Source: Acephala macrosclerotiorum
Taxonomy: Eukaryota; Ascomycota; Leotiomycetes; Helotiales; Mollisiaceae
NCBI GenBank assembly: GCA_014904845.1
Contig: MU119300.1
Span: forward strand, 117,451-181,450
Length of the DNA: 64,000 bases
Direction of reading: 5' to 3'
Part shown: positions 23,707 to 34,658 of the stretch, one piece after another
Layout: every line of letters starts with the position of its first letter
How positions within the stretch are numbered: position 1 is the stretch's first letter
Made by a program: the position numbers and the translations under genes
The notes under the pieces: model-generated
Seen by the model: the letters and a program-made list of their open reading frames with translations, nothing else
Database searches by the model: none
What the model was told of the DNA's origin: nothing

Positions 23707-24204
23707 TTCTTTTCGTTTGTTCTTCTGCTAGATTTTGGCTTGCCTCGAGTTCGTTCGCCATCTCTGCTTGTTTGCGTGGGATTTTGGCCTTCTTGGCTTG
23801 AGGTGTTTGTTATTTGTCAGACTATTGTGTTCTTAGGTGTTTGGTGGGACGGCTTTACGAATCTCATGTCACGGCGGCTCATAGTATATGCGGCGTAAGA
23901 AGTGTTTGGCGTCAGTGTAGCATATGGGATGGGACGGGATATTTGGGTTTATTTCGTTGATCGAATTGTACTTCAGAGTTCGCAGGGCTTTCTCGTACGG
24001 AGGTCTCGTCACCGGTCTGGATGCTGGTTTGGGTGTTTCTGACTCCAGATGGCATTGCCATCGCATCATGACGGTGACCATCGGGTTTATACAAATGAAT
24101 TGACTTCTTCCAAATACCGCTTTATGATATATGTATATGTTTCGTGGTGTCTTGAGACAGCAAGTCCTCTATCTCGATTTGTTTAATGATTTTTCCTCGC
24201 AGCG
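23707..24204. other. intergenic, no gene seen
   Basis: This is 3' flank of the APSES gene followed by a short promoter. A TTTTTCCTCGCAG just before ATG 24205 resembles a splice acceptor, so a 5' UTR intron is possible. Confidence 0.35.
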
Positions 24205-25137
24205 ATGGCCGAGTACACCAATCAGTTCTACTACGTCTGGAGATTGATTCCCGAACTCTTCAAAGCCATCAATAAGATTATTCAAAAGGGGCTTAAGGCA
24301 CAAGAGGATTGCATCATGGATGTACCTCGGAGGCAATGCAGTCCAGACTTATACGAAGACTGTGATCCAGATGCTGACGAGTTGGGGGAATGGAATTTAG
24401 AGTGGGGTTATGCAAGGAAGTTACATCTTCAAAGGGTAACCGGGAAGCTCCGGATGGTCTATATTCAGCCAACTACAGCATCTTCGATTCAACAAGCTCA
24501 AGCTCATACCCAAGAATGCAAGCAAGGAGAATCCTCGCTGACATCAGAGTCTTCGGAAACGGCGCAAGTCCCACGCCAGTTCATTCTCGTGCCTTCTTCA
24601 CAAGTCGATTTAATTGATTTCAACCTGAGAGCTGGAACTTCTGCCTGGGACGTGAACCACAGCAAGTTTTTAGGTTTGATTGGAGGGGAGTGGAATCTTT
24701 ATGATGCGGCGATTCAGCTCGAGCCAGGAAATGAGGAGAGAGGTGAGTACCGTTCTGCGGAAGTTCTTGGTGTTCTTGAAGATCTGGATCTGGGGGTTGT
24801 ACTCACCTTCTTACACAAGTCTGAGTCTCATGAGGAAACGGCCAAAAGACATAAGGAGGAAGAGGGGACGGCGTGGGGCGCCCCTGAGGTAATCGAGTTC
24901 TACCGAGAGCCCGTGAGTGATGGTGCGAACCTCGGTAAAAGTTTTGGAGAGGAAGATGAACCCGGCCGCCATCAAGGCATGATAGATGTGCTCGGGGAGG
25001 AGGCAATGCGGAAGGCCAAGAAAGAAAGTCGCAAAGTCCACATTACAGACGAAAGAGTTAATAAGTGGTTGAGTTCTCCATCTGGGACCGAAGTTATAAG
25101 TCAGGAAACGCTTTCAGCACTTCGTCAGATTAGATGA
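24205..25137 (+). CDS. unknown protein, 310 residues
   Basis: A single frame starts at ATG 24205. The N-terminus is aromatic and helical (AEYTNQFYYVWRLIPELFKAINK), followed by an acidic segment (DLYEDCDPDADELGEWNLEW). The centre alternates hydrophobic strands with polar turns (PRQFILVPSSQVDLIDFNLR, SKFLGLIGGEWNLYDAAIQL). The C-terminal third is charged and helical. No catalytic motif, signal peptide or membrane segment is visible, and I do not recognise the family. The composition is protein-like throughout, so I consider it a real gene. Confidence 0.6.
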   Translation: MAEYTNQFYYVWRLIPELFKAINKIIQKGLKAQEDCIMDVPRRQCSPDLYEDCDPDADELGEWNLEWGYARKLHLQRVTGKLRMVYIQPTTASSIQQAQAHTQECKQGESSLTSESSETAQVPRQFILVPSSQVDLIDFNLRAGTSAWDVNHSKFLGLIGGEWNLYDAAIQLEPGNEERGEYRSAEVLGVLEDLDLGVVLTFLHKSESHEETAKRHKEEEGTAWGAPEVIEFYREPVSDGANLGKSFGEEDEPGRHQGMIDVLGEEAMRKAKKESRKVHITDERVNKWLSSPSGTEVISQETLSALRQIR

Positions 25138-25289
25138 TTAGGAGGGCCGAGGCGGAGAACCAGTGGTTTACGATACGAAAGAGTACGACCAGGAAACAAT
25201 ATTGAATATTGAAACCAACTCGCGCTCAAACCTCAATCCTTCCAACGTGCTCCAATCCGACATTAAATTGTAAATTCCGGCCAGTCTCT

Positions 25290-28200
25290 CTACCAATCAA
25301 TGCCATTAGCTCCCTTTTCAGCAATAATCCCCTCAACTACTTCATCTATCTTCCCTTTTCCACTAACCACCAACCCCTTCTTCCCCTTTATCTCCTTCTC
25401 CTTACACTTCAAATCCTCCCCTTTCTTAATCCGCCACTTCTCCGTCCCAAGCACGGCATCAAGCTCCTCAACGGGAGGCAACTTAACATAAACCCACCCA
25501 TCCCCTCTCTCCTCCACCTCAAAAGTCGCAATATTGACTGTCTCATCATTACCACACTTCCCAGCATTCTCCCCCGTCAACTCGAAATTCCGTTTATGCA
25601 GAGGACATGAGACCCATTGCTTGTTGTCCACGAGATTTTCGCCGATGAGGCCATCGGATAGGATGAATGCTCGTTTGTGAGGACACATTTGTTGTGTGCA
25701 GTAGTACTTTCCTCGTACCTTGAAGATTGCAAGTTGGGTGTCTCCGCGCTTGACTGCGTTGCTGTCTCCGGTCGCGATGTCTTTGAATTTCGAAGCTTCG
25801 ACGATTGGTTGCCAGGAGAGGGTGCTCCACTTCGTTCCTCTGAAATCTTCGGTGACTGATTCAGTCACCCAATTCGAAGGGCGAGTCTGACCACGTTCGA
25901 TCGTGGGCTCGATCGAAAGAACTGTTTCCGGGGTGTTGGCGAATTGTTGAAACTGTTTTCGTCGTTCAGGGCTTTTTACTGCTTCTGTCCACTCGCAGAA
26001 GAATGAGGATACGAGCTCTTCCATCTGCTTTTCAAGAGCTGCGCATATGCCAAGCTTATCCTCCAGGACGACTTGGCGAAGATACTTGATCCCTCCAGGC
26101 AAATTTTCAATCCACCTAGCAGTTCGCTGAAGCTTGTCTGCTGTTCGGATATAGAAGGCAAGATAACGATCTAGAATCGGGATAACCTCGTCAACGGGGA
26201 CGTCCTTTGCCAGAATCTCAGAATGTCTAGGCTTCGCTCCACCATTGCCTCCAACGTAGATGTTGAATCCCTTCTCAGTAGCAATGAGACCAAAGTCCTT
26301 GTTCTGGGCCTCCGCGCATTCTCGAACACAGCCGGAGACTCCGCCTTTGATCTTGTGTGGTCCGCGGATACTCTTGTATCGTTCCTCAATCCGGATCGCC
26401 ATTCCTACACTGTCTCCGATTCCAAAGCGGCACCAAGAAGATCCGACACAGGATTTCACGGTTCGTAAGGATTTGGCGTAGGCGTGACCGCTTTCGAGAC
26501 CGGCTTCGATGAGTTCGGTCCAGATGTCAAGAAGGTCTTGTTTCTTTGCGCCAAACATATCGATTCGTTGGCCTCCGGTAATCTTACAGTACAAGTTGTA
26601 CTTTGTAGCTACACTAGCGATAGCAGCAAGCTTCTTGGGGGTGATCTCGCCTCCAGGAACTCGAGGAACGACGGAGAAGGTTCCATTGCGCTGGATATTG
26701 GCCAGGAACTTGTCGTTCGTATCCTGGAGTCCCTTTCGAGATGGGTCGACAACGTGTTTGTTGAAGAGAGAAGAGATGATTGATGCAATGGCTGGCTTGC
26801 AGAGCTCGCACCCCAATGAGCCAGGTTCTCCGCATTCCTTCATGATGGCCTCGAATGACTCGAGCTTTTTGACCATGACGATGTTGAAGAGGTCTGCGCG
26901 AGAGTATGCGAAATGAGAGCATAGAACATTCTTGACTTCTTGGCCCATTTCGGCCATCGTCTTGTTGAAGATGGATGTGACGAGTGGAACACAGCCTCCA
27001 CAACCTGTGCCTGCTTTGGTGCAGATTTTGATCTCGTTGACTGTCTTGCAAGTGCCGTCCTTGATCGTCTTGGTGATATCTCCTTTGGTTACGTTGTTGC
27101 AGGAGCAGATCTGAGCATTGTCTGGTCTGCAAATAGTCAGCGAGTAAATCAAGGAGAAAGGTTTCGAAAGCCCCACAAGTCATCCGCCCCATCATCACCT
27201 CCTGCTTTGCCGATGATTAGTTCTCCAGGCGCAACCTCCAACATCTTGTGCTGTTTGGACATCGGGAGCAATTTCATGTAGTCATTGGTGTCGCCTACCA
27301 TCATCCCACCAAGCAGATACTTCCCATCTTGTGTGAAAAGATACTTTTTGTAGACATGATTAAATGGATCCTTGTAAGTCAGCGCCTTAACCATCGTCTT
27401 CTCGATCTCCCTATCTTGTCTCTTGCCTGGCATCCATGCAGGACCGAATTGGTCGGCAAACGCGTCTCCGAAACTCGCCACCCCAATTCCCAACAGCTTG
27501 AGCTTGGTGCTCATATCCGGAGCCGTGAGAGATCTCGAGGAATGAAATTTTGCGTCTGTCAAATTGAAGGCAAGAATATCTGCCATCTCGATGCCGGGTC
27601 CGTATAGGCCGTAGCACATGCCACCCCAATTTGCGCACTCGCCAATGGCGTAAATGTCTTTGACTGAGGTTTGCAAGTCGTCACCAATGATGATGCCTCC
27701 ACGAGGACCAGCAGTAAGACCAGACTTCCGAGCCAGATCATCTCGTGGCGAAACGCCAATCTGTATGAAGAGTGAGACTTGAGGACTGTAGTATGTGAAG
27801 AAAAGGGCTTACTGCAAAGCAGACACAAGTGCCTTCTACTGTGTCGCCGCCCTTGAACTCGACGCCAGTCACGCAATGATTCTCATCTGTTAGAATTTTG
27901 TTCACCATCTTTCCAAGAATCAAGTCAACTCCCAAGTCTCTGACCTGCTCAGCGACCATCGCACCTCCTTCCGCATCAACCTGTCGCGCAAGAACGTACG
28001 GGATCGATTCAATGACTTTAATTTTGCTAAATTCCTGGAGGTCCATCATCGCTTTGGCGGCCTCGAGACCGAGCAAGCCACCACCGACCACAACACCCGT
28101 AGTACCCTTCTTGGTGGCAGAGAATGCAATAAGCTTTTGCAAGTCCTCGATAGTCCGGTACACGAACACTCCTGTTGCATCGTAGCCAGGAATCACCTTG

Positions 28201-28710
28201 GGAAGAATGGCGTTGGATCCAGTCGCAAGAACGAGGATGTCATATTCGATTTTGTCTCCTTGTGCGGTCATCACTGCCTTCTTCTCTGCGTCGATTTCTG
28301 TGGCTAGCGTATTGAGATGGTAGCTGAGTGAGCCTGCTGGCATGGCATCGTACTGAAGATTGTAAGCTAAAAGCTATGCCTCAAGAGGTGAGAACTAGGT
28401 GGGCTAACCCATGCTTGCGTCTGCATGTATAATCTCTCCACATCTCGATGTTCAAAGAAGCTTGTAAGGCCAACTCTGTTGTACGCCAAGTGCGGTTCCT
28501 CGCCAATGACAACAATGTCGTACTCTCTTCGTTTCACATCTAGCTTCATGAGTTTTTCGCTGATGGCCTTGTCAGAACGGTGACGGCACTGCGGGTGCCA
28601 AGAAGCACTCACACAAATATGATTCCAACCATGCCCAGTCCAACAACGACAACTCTTTTCCTCTTGCTGGTTCCATTGCCGGATTCTGCAGGCACTCCGT
28701 TGACCATCAT
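25290..28710 (-). CDS. niiA: assimilatory nitrite reductase [NAD(P)H]
   Basis: This enzyme reduces nitrite to ammonium in the cytosol, the second step of nitrate assimilation. Five exons: 28710-28613, 28559-28409, 28352-27813, 27760-27177 and 27126-25290. The four introns are 50-56 nt, phases all fit, and the product is 1069 residues, normal for the fungal enzyme. Domains in order: FAD/NAD(P)H-binding ([42 protein letters not shown]); a BFD-like [2Fe-2S] domain with C465, C467, C500 and C503; ferredoxin-like and siroheme/[4Fe-4S] domains with C684, C690, C724 and C728 (CVGSSWC, CVREC); and a C-terminal Rieske domain with CPH and CPLH (about 939-968). No nitrate reductase or nitrate transporter gene is adjacent. 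Upstream motifs suggest NirA and GATA control. Confidence 0.95.
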
Positions 28711-30397
28711 GATTTCTGTAATATACAAGCATACCAACGAAATGAAGAGCAACAAGCTGTACGTTGGGTGTGCCTAGAGTATGTACGGATACGGCTAAGT
28801 CAAAAGTAAAATCTTCAAGTCGTCACCGACATTTCATAGGAGCAACTGCGAGGGGAAGAACAAAAATTGCGGGAGGAATGTCGTTCATGGTTGTTAAAAG
28901 AAACGAAAAGTTAACAACTCAGTCTCCCACCCTGTAGTGGGTCTAGGGAAAGTCCCGCAAGTTCAGCGCATCGCCCTGTCTCGAGAACGAGGCGATATGA
29001 TTTATGAACCCAAAATAGCCCGGAAGCTTTTCAAGCAAATTGCGGGGTAGCAAGATGGCAGTCCACACACTCAGCAGAACCAAAAAAGTTACTAAATCGT
29101 GGTTTGGAAGTACTAGGAGGAAAGGGAGCCAAAGATAAAGATATATACTTCCGAGGGGTGAGCAGTAATCATCTTCCGCGAAGCCCGGATTGGTTGCTGA
29201 TCTTTCGAGAAAGAATGCCGTGGAAATAGCCAACCGTAATGGGCGGTGAAGTGCTCCGAGGAGAAGATAATGTATGCCAAGCGCATAATCGCGCATTGCT
29301 CTCGCCAATCACTTGATGATGTCCAGCAACTCAAATAATTGTAGATACTTCCTCAATATAACGGATACGGATTTGGTATGAGGTATAACCTTTTCATCGA
29401 AATCCAGAGGTGCGCTACCCAGATGTGCTGTCGACGATATCTCAGCCTAGTGAGGGAGGTCCTCCTTTATTCCTCACTGATGTGCCTATCAAGAAGATAT
29501 AAACTCGGTTTGAAGGTGGAAACACGAGGCCAGACGTCCAACTGCTTCTGGGGAAGGGTTGTTGATTGTCCTTTCAGGATCCCCGCGCCATCTCCAATCC
29601 CCAGTGTCGATATTAGCGATGTTTCGCGGAGGAGCTTCGATTGTTGGTCTCATCCGCGGCCCTCTTCTCGATTTTCGAGTTCCTTGCATCTCTACGGTAT
29701 GCCAGCCGCCTACCGACTGACGCGTTGAAGAGAGGAAGACAGCGGTTCGGGGTGTTCAGGGTCTTGACCTTCGAAATGCCCGAGAATGAATTGAATTTCA
29801 CATGTGTGCTCAATATCCAACCACAGGAGACTGCAGAGATATACCTGGTCGATCGACAAAGTGAAAAAAATGCTCTCTTCGTTTGAGGTGACAGCGATTG
29901 GGGGAAGTTTGGTCTGGTGCTTTGCGAGCAAGGAAACACTTGCTTAGTCATCGTCCACGGACTGCAAGAATATTAATCTCTTCTGGTGGGGGAAACACTG
30001 TCCTTGAGGAAAGTCTTTAAATTTGAACTTTGGAGGGAATACTGATATAAAGTTCGGCTTCCCTTCGACTTCTTCTGTCAGGTGGAAATCAGATCGACTT
30101 CACTGAGAAAATCGTCTTCTTTGGTCCCTCTGGGCCAAGACCGTTGCATACTGAGATACCACGGCATTTGAGGAACACCAGATCCATAGTTAGACTCTGG
30201 ATATCTTGATCTTCAACGAAACGTAACATTCTTGCAGTTAGTCTATACAAATAAACGCCATCTAGATGCATATCCAAATCAACGGTAACGCCAGAAACAG
30301 GCACATTGTATGCCTCCCAACCGCCAATGCTTGCGCAAATGAAGATTTTACAACCATCAAAACTACCCTATGCAAATCCTTCGACTTCTTCAATCGT
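28711..30397. other. nitrite reductase promoter and gene-free stretch
   Basis: No gene is supported. The right part is the 3' flank of the transporter that ends at 30398. The left part carries the motifs listed separately. Confidence 0.45.
29135..29270. promoter_or_regulatory. paired NirA-like and GATA sites upstream of nitrite reductase
   Basis: CTCCGAGG at 29254-29261 matches the NirA consensus CTCCGHGG, and AGATAA (AreA/NIT2 GATA site) follows at 29265-29270. A second, weaker pair lies closer to the gene: AGATAA 29135-29140 and TTCCGAGG 29151-29158 (one mismatch). They lie about 430-560 bp before the ATG. Confidence 0.5.
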
Positions 30398-32026
30398 TCA
30401 ATCATCGCCCTTATCACTATCTTCATCACTGATATCTATCTGTCTCTTTCTTCTGTCCTCTGCCATCTCTCTGTATGTGCTCCAACTGAGCATCAAGAAT
30501 GCAAAAACGATGAACAAGCCACCGACAATAGCTGCTGGTCCAAGAGGAACTCCAGTCCATAGCCAATCCACGACTGCTACCAAGAATATGGTCAGCAGTG
30601 CCGCGACACTGCTCAGAACCGGACTGGTAAGGCTGATCAAGACCAAGAAGCTGCCTGAGAAGGTAGCATTCGCCAGAACAGAAATCAGTAGTAACCATGC
30701 CGCCTCGCCACGAGGTAACTCAAATGTCTCCAGTCCAGTATAATGCAGAATAGGAAGTGGGAACCACAGAACAGATAGCGTGAAACAGCCAATGAGGGAT
30801 CCAACAGTATTGGCAAAGATCATGCCTCGGCCAGGACTACATCCCTCAGGTGGACAAGCCATTCTCTTATATAGCACTTCGTAGAAGCCGTAGAGGATAC
30901 TGCCTACTCCAATGATCAGGTTGCCTGCAAGTCTGTTGCTCACTTCTTGGTCTGCTGGACCGCCTCCGACTGAGCCTCCCGACTTTCCACCATGCTTTGT
31001 GGGAGCTGCGTCACCGTATGCTACGACCAGAACGCCGATTATGGCGATTCCGACTGCAAGGGACTTGTCGAATCGAAGCTTTTCTTTTAGCAGAGGGACA
31101 CTGAATGCGTATGCGAAAAAGGCAGAGCAGTTGTAGATTGCTGTTAGATCTGACGGCGATGTCATGTTGACGGCCACGTACCATGATCCACCCGCTATCG
31201 TAAGGGAACATGTTATGATTATCGTTGTGCGGATAAAGTACGGTATTGGGGAGTGTTGGGTTCGGTGGATATCGAGTTGTTGGGTTTCAACCATCTGGGC
31301 GGTTGTTCGAACAAGGTATTTATGTTGCCGCCAGAATGTTTCCCATGGTATATTCCATTTTTGTAATCGTAGGATAAAGAGTTGGAAGGGCCATAGTAGT
31401 GACCAGGAGCCATGGGTGAGGTAGCTAGAGATTTGTTAACTTTGCTTTGGAAATAGGAGATTCGCGGATTCATACAGCATGCAATAAGCCTTGTTCCAAC
31501 CCAACTCGTGCTGGATATACACAGCTGTTTCCGTCTGTATTACGAAGCTGATCAAGCTCAATCCCAAAAAGAATGCGGCGTATGTATATTTCTTCCTCGT
31601 CGCCAACTTGGCTTGTGTATCTGGACTTCGACTCCTCATTGTTGATCTCCTCGAGAAGTGCGGTCTTTCAGGGCCACCTATCGAGGTCTCGTACGCCGTC
31701 CTTCCCCTTTCCTCGTCATCATCTTTGCCCAGTAATGGCTGGTGGGACCGCCCATCTGTAGGCCTGTGTAAAGGTGGCCGTCTGTCATCCATCTCGTCAA
31801 GATCCGAGTCTAAGTCGCTGAAGTCCGCCGGATCTGTTAATGCTCCGTCTCCATTTATGTGCTTCGCGAATCCTTTCGATTGCGTGCTCGCAGGCTCCCT
31901 TGATGCGGCTCTGGAAGAGGTTCTCGAGATAGGGCGTTGAGGTGAAGGCTGCCAGGTGTTCGGCGCGAAACTCACTGTCGGGTGGGCATTTGGGATATCG
32001 GGCGCGTGCTGACTCTTGTGAGACAT
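30398..32026 (-). CDS. drug/metabolite-transporter-family membrane protein (SLC35F/EamA-like)
   Basis: Exon 1 (32026-31476) and exon 2 (31424-30398) flank a 51-nt intron, giving 525 residues. The first 150 residues are a disordered Ser/Arg/Asp-rich cytosolic tail with a PLL motif (RSHQPLLGKDDDEERGR). About ten membrane segments follow (YTYAAFFLGLSLISFVI, LTAIYNCSAFFAYAFSVPLL, SLAVGIAIIGVLVVAYGD, AAWLLLISVLANATFSGSFLVLI, GPAAIVGGLFIVFAFLML), in two repeats with the helical-pair layout of the DMT superfamily. The family includes nucleotide-sugar and vacuolar transporters; a dileucine-like signal in the tail suggests an endomembrane or vacuolar location. Substrate cannot be assigned. The C-terminal tail is charged (DISDEDSDKGDD). 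Confidence 0.8.
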
Positions 32027-32925
32027 TCACGCGGTTGCAGAGGTATGTACGGCTTTTGAAGATATGCACGAGGCTGTCGGACAATTGAAAGGGTGGGATG
32101 GTGTATCTGTCTTGACACAGGTGCATAAGGGTTGCCGATACTTGGCCAATGGTGTCAAGCGCCTTTTATCTGACCCTGAAGAAAGCCCCAGCAGCGAACA
32201 AGGTACCCCACGTTCTTGGGTGCAGATAGATTCTATCACGTGGGATAATCGTGTCAGATGGCACTTTCGTGCTTTCACTTCCTGTGATACACTCATCTAT
32301 TTACTGCATCATTATTACCTACTGTATTTTTCTTTGCATCTTGAAGCTGTTGAGACCCCGAAGCTAAGTAAAGTCCGTTCTTTAGCACGTACGTACTTGC
32401 AGGCTTAGCTCCCCAGGGTCAAGCGATTCATAAGCTTCGAGAAAAAAAAATCTTTATTTGGAAACAGCTGCATGGTTGAGTTTTCTCATCCTCATCATCT
32501 TGCTAGATGCGGAATTTTATGATACGATTTCAAGAAAAGTCGGTAGTAGGCGGGAAAAGATTTGTAAGAGGCGAGTTTGAACTGTGCTCGTGGTACATGA
32601 CATATTTTCACTCCGAGAGGCAGCATATCACAGGAAGCCGTGGAAGGCTCTCTTCACGACGGAACAGATTCCATGCTAGGATGCGTAATATTGGAGAATA
32701 TGTGAATGATTTATCCTTCCAAACTAAGAGATTCTTGAAGAGGAGCCATGCTGCCAAGCAAGTGAGAAAGACGCAAGAGAGGAAGACGTTTGAGAAGCGC
32801 TGAAGTGAGACTTGCATTGGATGTTGGCATAAACTATTACAGCCAACAGACAATGAGAATTGCAATAGAAGACCTGGAGCCTGATGCCAGAAAGGAGAAG
32901 ATGGAGGACTCAGCCAGAAGGAAAG
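32027..32925. other. intergenic, no gene seen
   Basis: This holds the promoter of the DMT-family gene at its left and purine-rich sequence with no supported ORF to the right. Confidence 0.4.
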
Positions 32926-33129
32926 ATGTCCCATCCACTTTCCATCACCGAGTACCTTTTCCATGGTCTATCCGATGAGACCTACCGCACTTTCCTTGCA
33001 ACACAAACATGGCCTTGGGTCAAGCAGACCGGGCAAGGTCTCCTGATCCTCCTCACAATCATTGGACTGGATCCGGGAGCATTCTGGATGCGGTGGCTCC
33101 CACAAGAGGAACAGGAAATCAATATTTGA
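32926..33129 (+). CDS. possible 67-residue one-TM protein
   Basis: ATG 32926 opens a 67-codon frame. It has an amphipathic start (SHPLSITEYLFHGLSDETYR), a Trp-flanked hydrophobic segment (GQGLLILLTIIGL) and an acidic end (PQEEQEINI). It lies alone between the DMT-family gene and the 3' end of IMP4 (minus strand). The composition is protein-like, but without comparison a chance ORF cannot be excluded. Confidence 0.35.
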   Translation: MSHPLSITEYLFHGLSDETYRTFLATQTWPWVKQTGQGLLILLTIIGLDPGAFWMRWLPQEEQEINI

Positions 33130-33193
33130 GACATCTGGTATGGCCTTTTAATCCCCAACGCCTCGCTAAACGACAATTGACAATCTCCCAGCT

Positions 33194-34228
33194 TCACAAG
33201 TAATCTTTCTTCCTGCTTGTCCTCGTGTATTGGTTCAGTCGCCACTCGACATCACCATCCTTATTCTCTAACGTTCCCCCTCTAATCTCGAAACACCTCA
33301 TAGTCATCCGTGGGCCAACCTCTGCCAACTCAACACTCTGGTATCCTGTCTTCACAAACACATGATGTCGAACCTCGATGCTATCCTCAATGTTCTTAAA
33401 TGTGACGACTCTGCTTCCGAGTTTCGTTTTGTTGGTGATCGCTTCTCGCGGTGGGAAAATATGCTTCAGAACCTTCACTATGCGAAGTCCTAGCTTGGAG
33501 GTGAAGCCTTCGAAGATGAGATGTGGGTACGACTCGCTAACGGTACCTCTCGAGGAATTTGGGATGTCGTGGCGCAAGACGACATTGTGGAGGGAGAAAG
33601 AGACCGTTGGACCATGAGGGAAATGCGATAATGTAAGAGCGGTTGGAACACCTCGATGCTCATGTAGTAGGATTATATCTGAAAGCCCGGACGCCTGTGC
33701 TGATTGCACCAAGTTTGGCAAGATCAAATTTCCCCGATTCAATCGTATGGATGTGGGAAGCAGTAATCGAATTTCTTTTGCAAAGGCAGAGAGGCGTGTG
33801 GATGGATCGCGTGAAGTTGTCACTAGCACTCGAGGATCGACAATTCCTGATAATTGTGCATACTCGTCATCCAAGTCGAGTTCTTCGTTCGTTGTTCGGT
33901 CTGGCTTCGATTCGTCGTATTTGTAGTCCTCTCGCAGCTTCTTGTCGTTCGCAATCACGGGGTCTAATGGCTTTCCGGATGCCAAAGAAGCTCGTAACTT
34001 GGCTCTCTTCTCTGAAATCTCAGCATCCCGTAGAGTTACAGCTCGTCGGTAGAGGTAGTCTCGCCGTTGGCGGATCTGCTTTTTCTGGATGGAGAGTTAG
34101 CAAAGCTCAAGTCAAGTCTGCGGCGCAAACGAAGTCACATCTCTGCCAGATATCTATATAGTACACAATTGCCGGAGAATACGACGGTCAATAAATAGAG
34201 TGTCTACACTTACATTCATGACATTCAT
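33194..34228 (-). CDS. imp4: U3 snoRNP protein IMP4 (Brix domain)
   Basis: IMP4 is an essential nucleolar factor of the U3 processome that works with IMP3 and MPP10 in early 18S rRNA processing. The Brix domain covers most of the protein: VLVTTSRDPSTRLSAFAKEI, ILLHEHRGVPTALTLSHFPHG, YPHLIFEGFTSKLGLRIVKVL and VELAEVGPRMTMRCFEIRGG. The typical N-terminus (RRDYLYRRAVTLRDAEISEK, ASLASGKPLDP) is also present. The start lies in a 15-nt first exon (34228-34214, five codons) separated by a 129-nt intron with a GTAAGT donor; exon 2 is 34084-33194. The product is 301 residues, the usual family size. It is divergent from UPF1, sharing a 430-bp promoter region. Confidence 0.9.
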
Positions 34229-34658
34229 CTTGGCTGGTGTTGTGAGTGTCGTTGGCCCAAACTTTTTATCCAAACAAAGTTATTTTCGCAAGGGTCGATT
34301 CTGCCCGCACTAAAATGACCCACTAGCTTGCGGCTCTATCATCACCAAGACCTCAAAAGTTTACACGATATTTTACCCAAGTCTGCGCCGGAGACTGCCA
34401 GCACCCAACTTCCCCCTAGAATGACTTGACGAACTTCCGGACGTTTTGTAACATTCTTCTCTTAGCGCCACACGGCTGCCACAAATTTACAATACAAAAA
34501 CAAAGAAGTGAGGAGCAACCTTCCCAGCCCAGTGCCACCTACTTTACTTCGGCTGCTCGCACTTTCGACGGGAGCTTACAGTATTTCGCGCCTCTTTAAT
34601 TCCTGATACGTGTACTGATCTTCTTTTCCATCTCAGGAGCCGAGCACAACCCTTTACC
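34229..34658. promoter_or_regulatory. bidirectional promoter region, IMP4 / UPF1
   Basis: The 430 bp between two divergent housekeeping genes contain no ORF of note. Both start codons face outward, so both promoters must lie here or overlap the genes. Confidence 0.5.
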
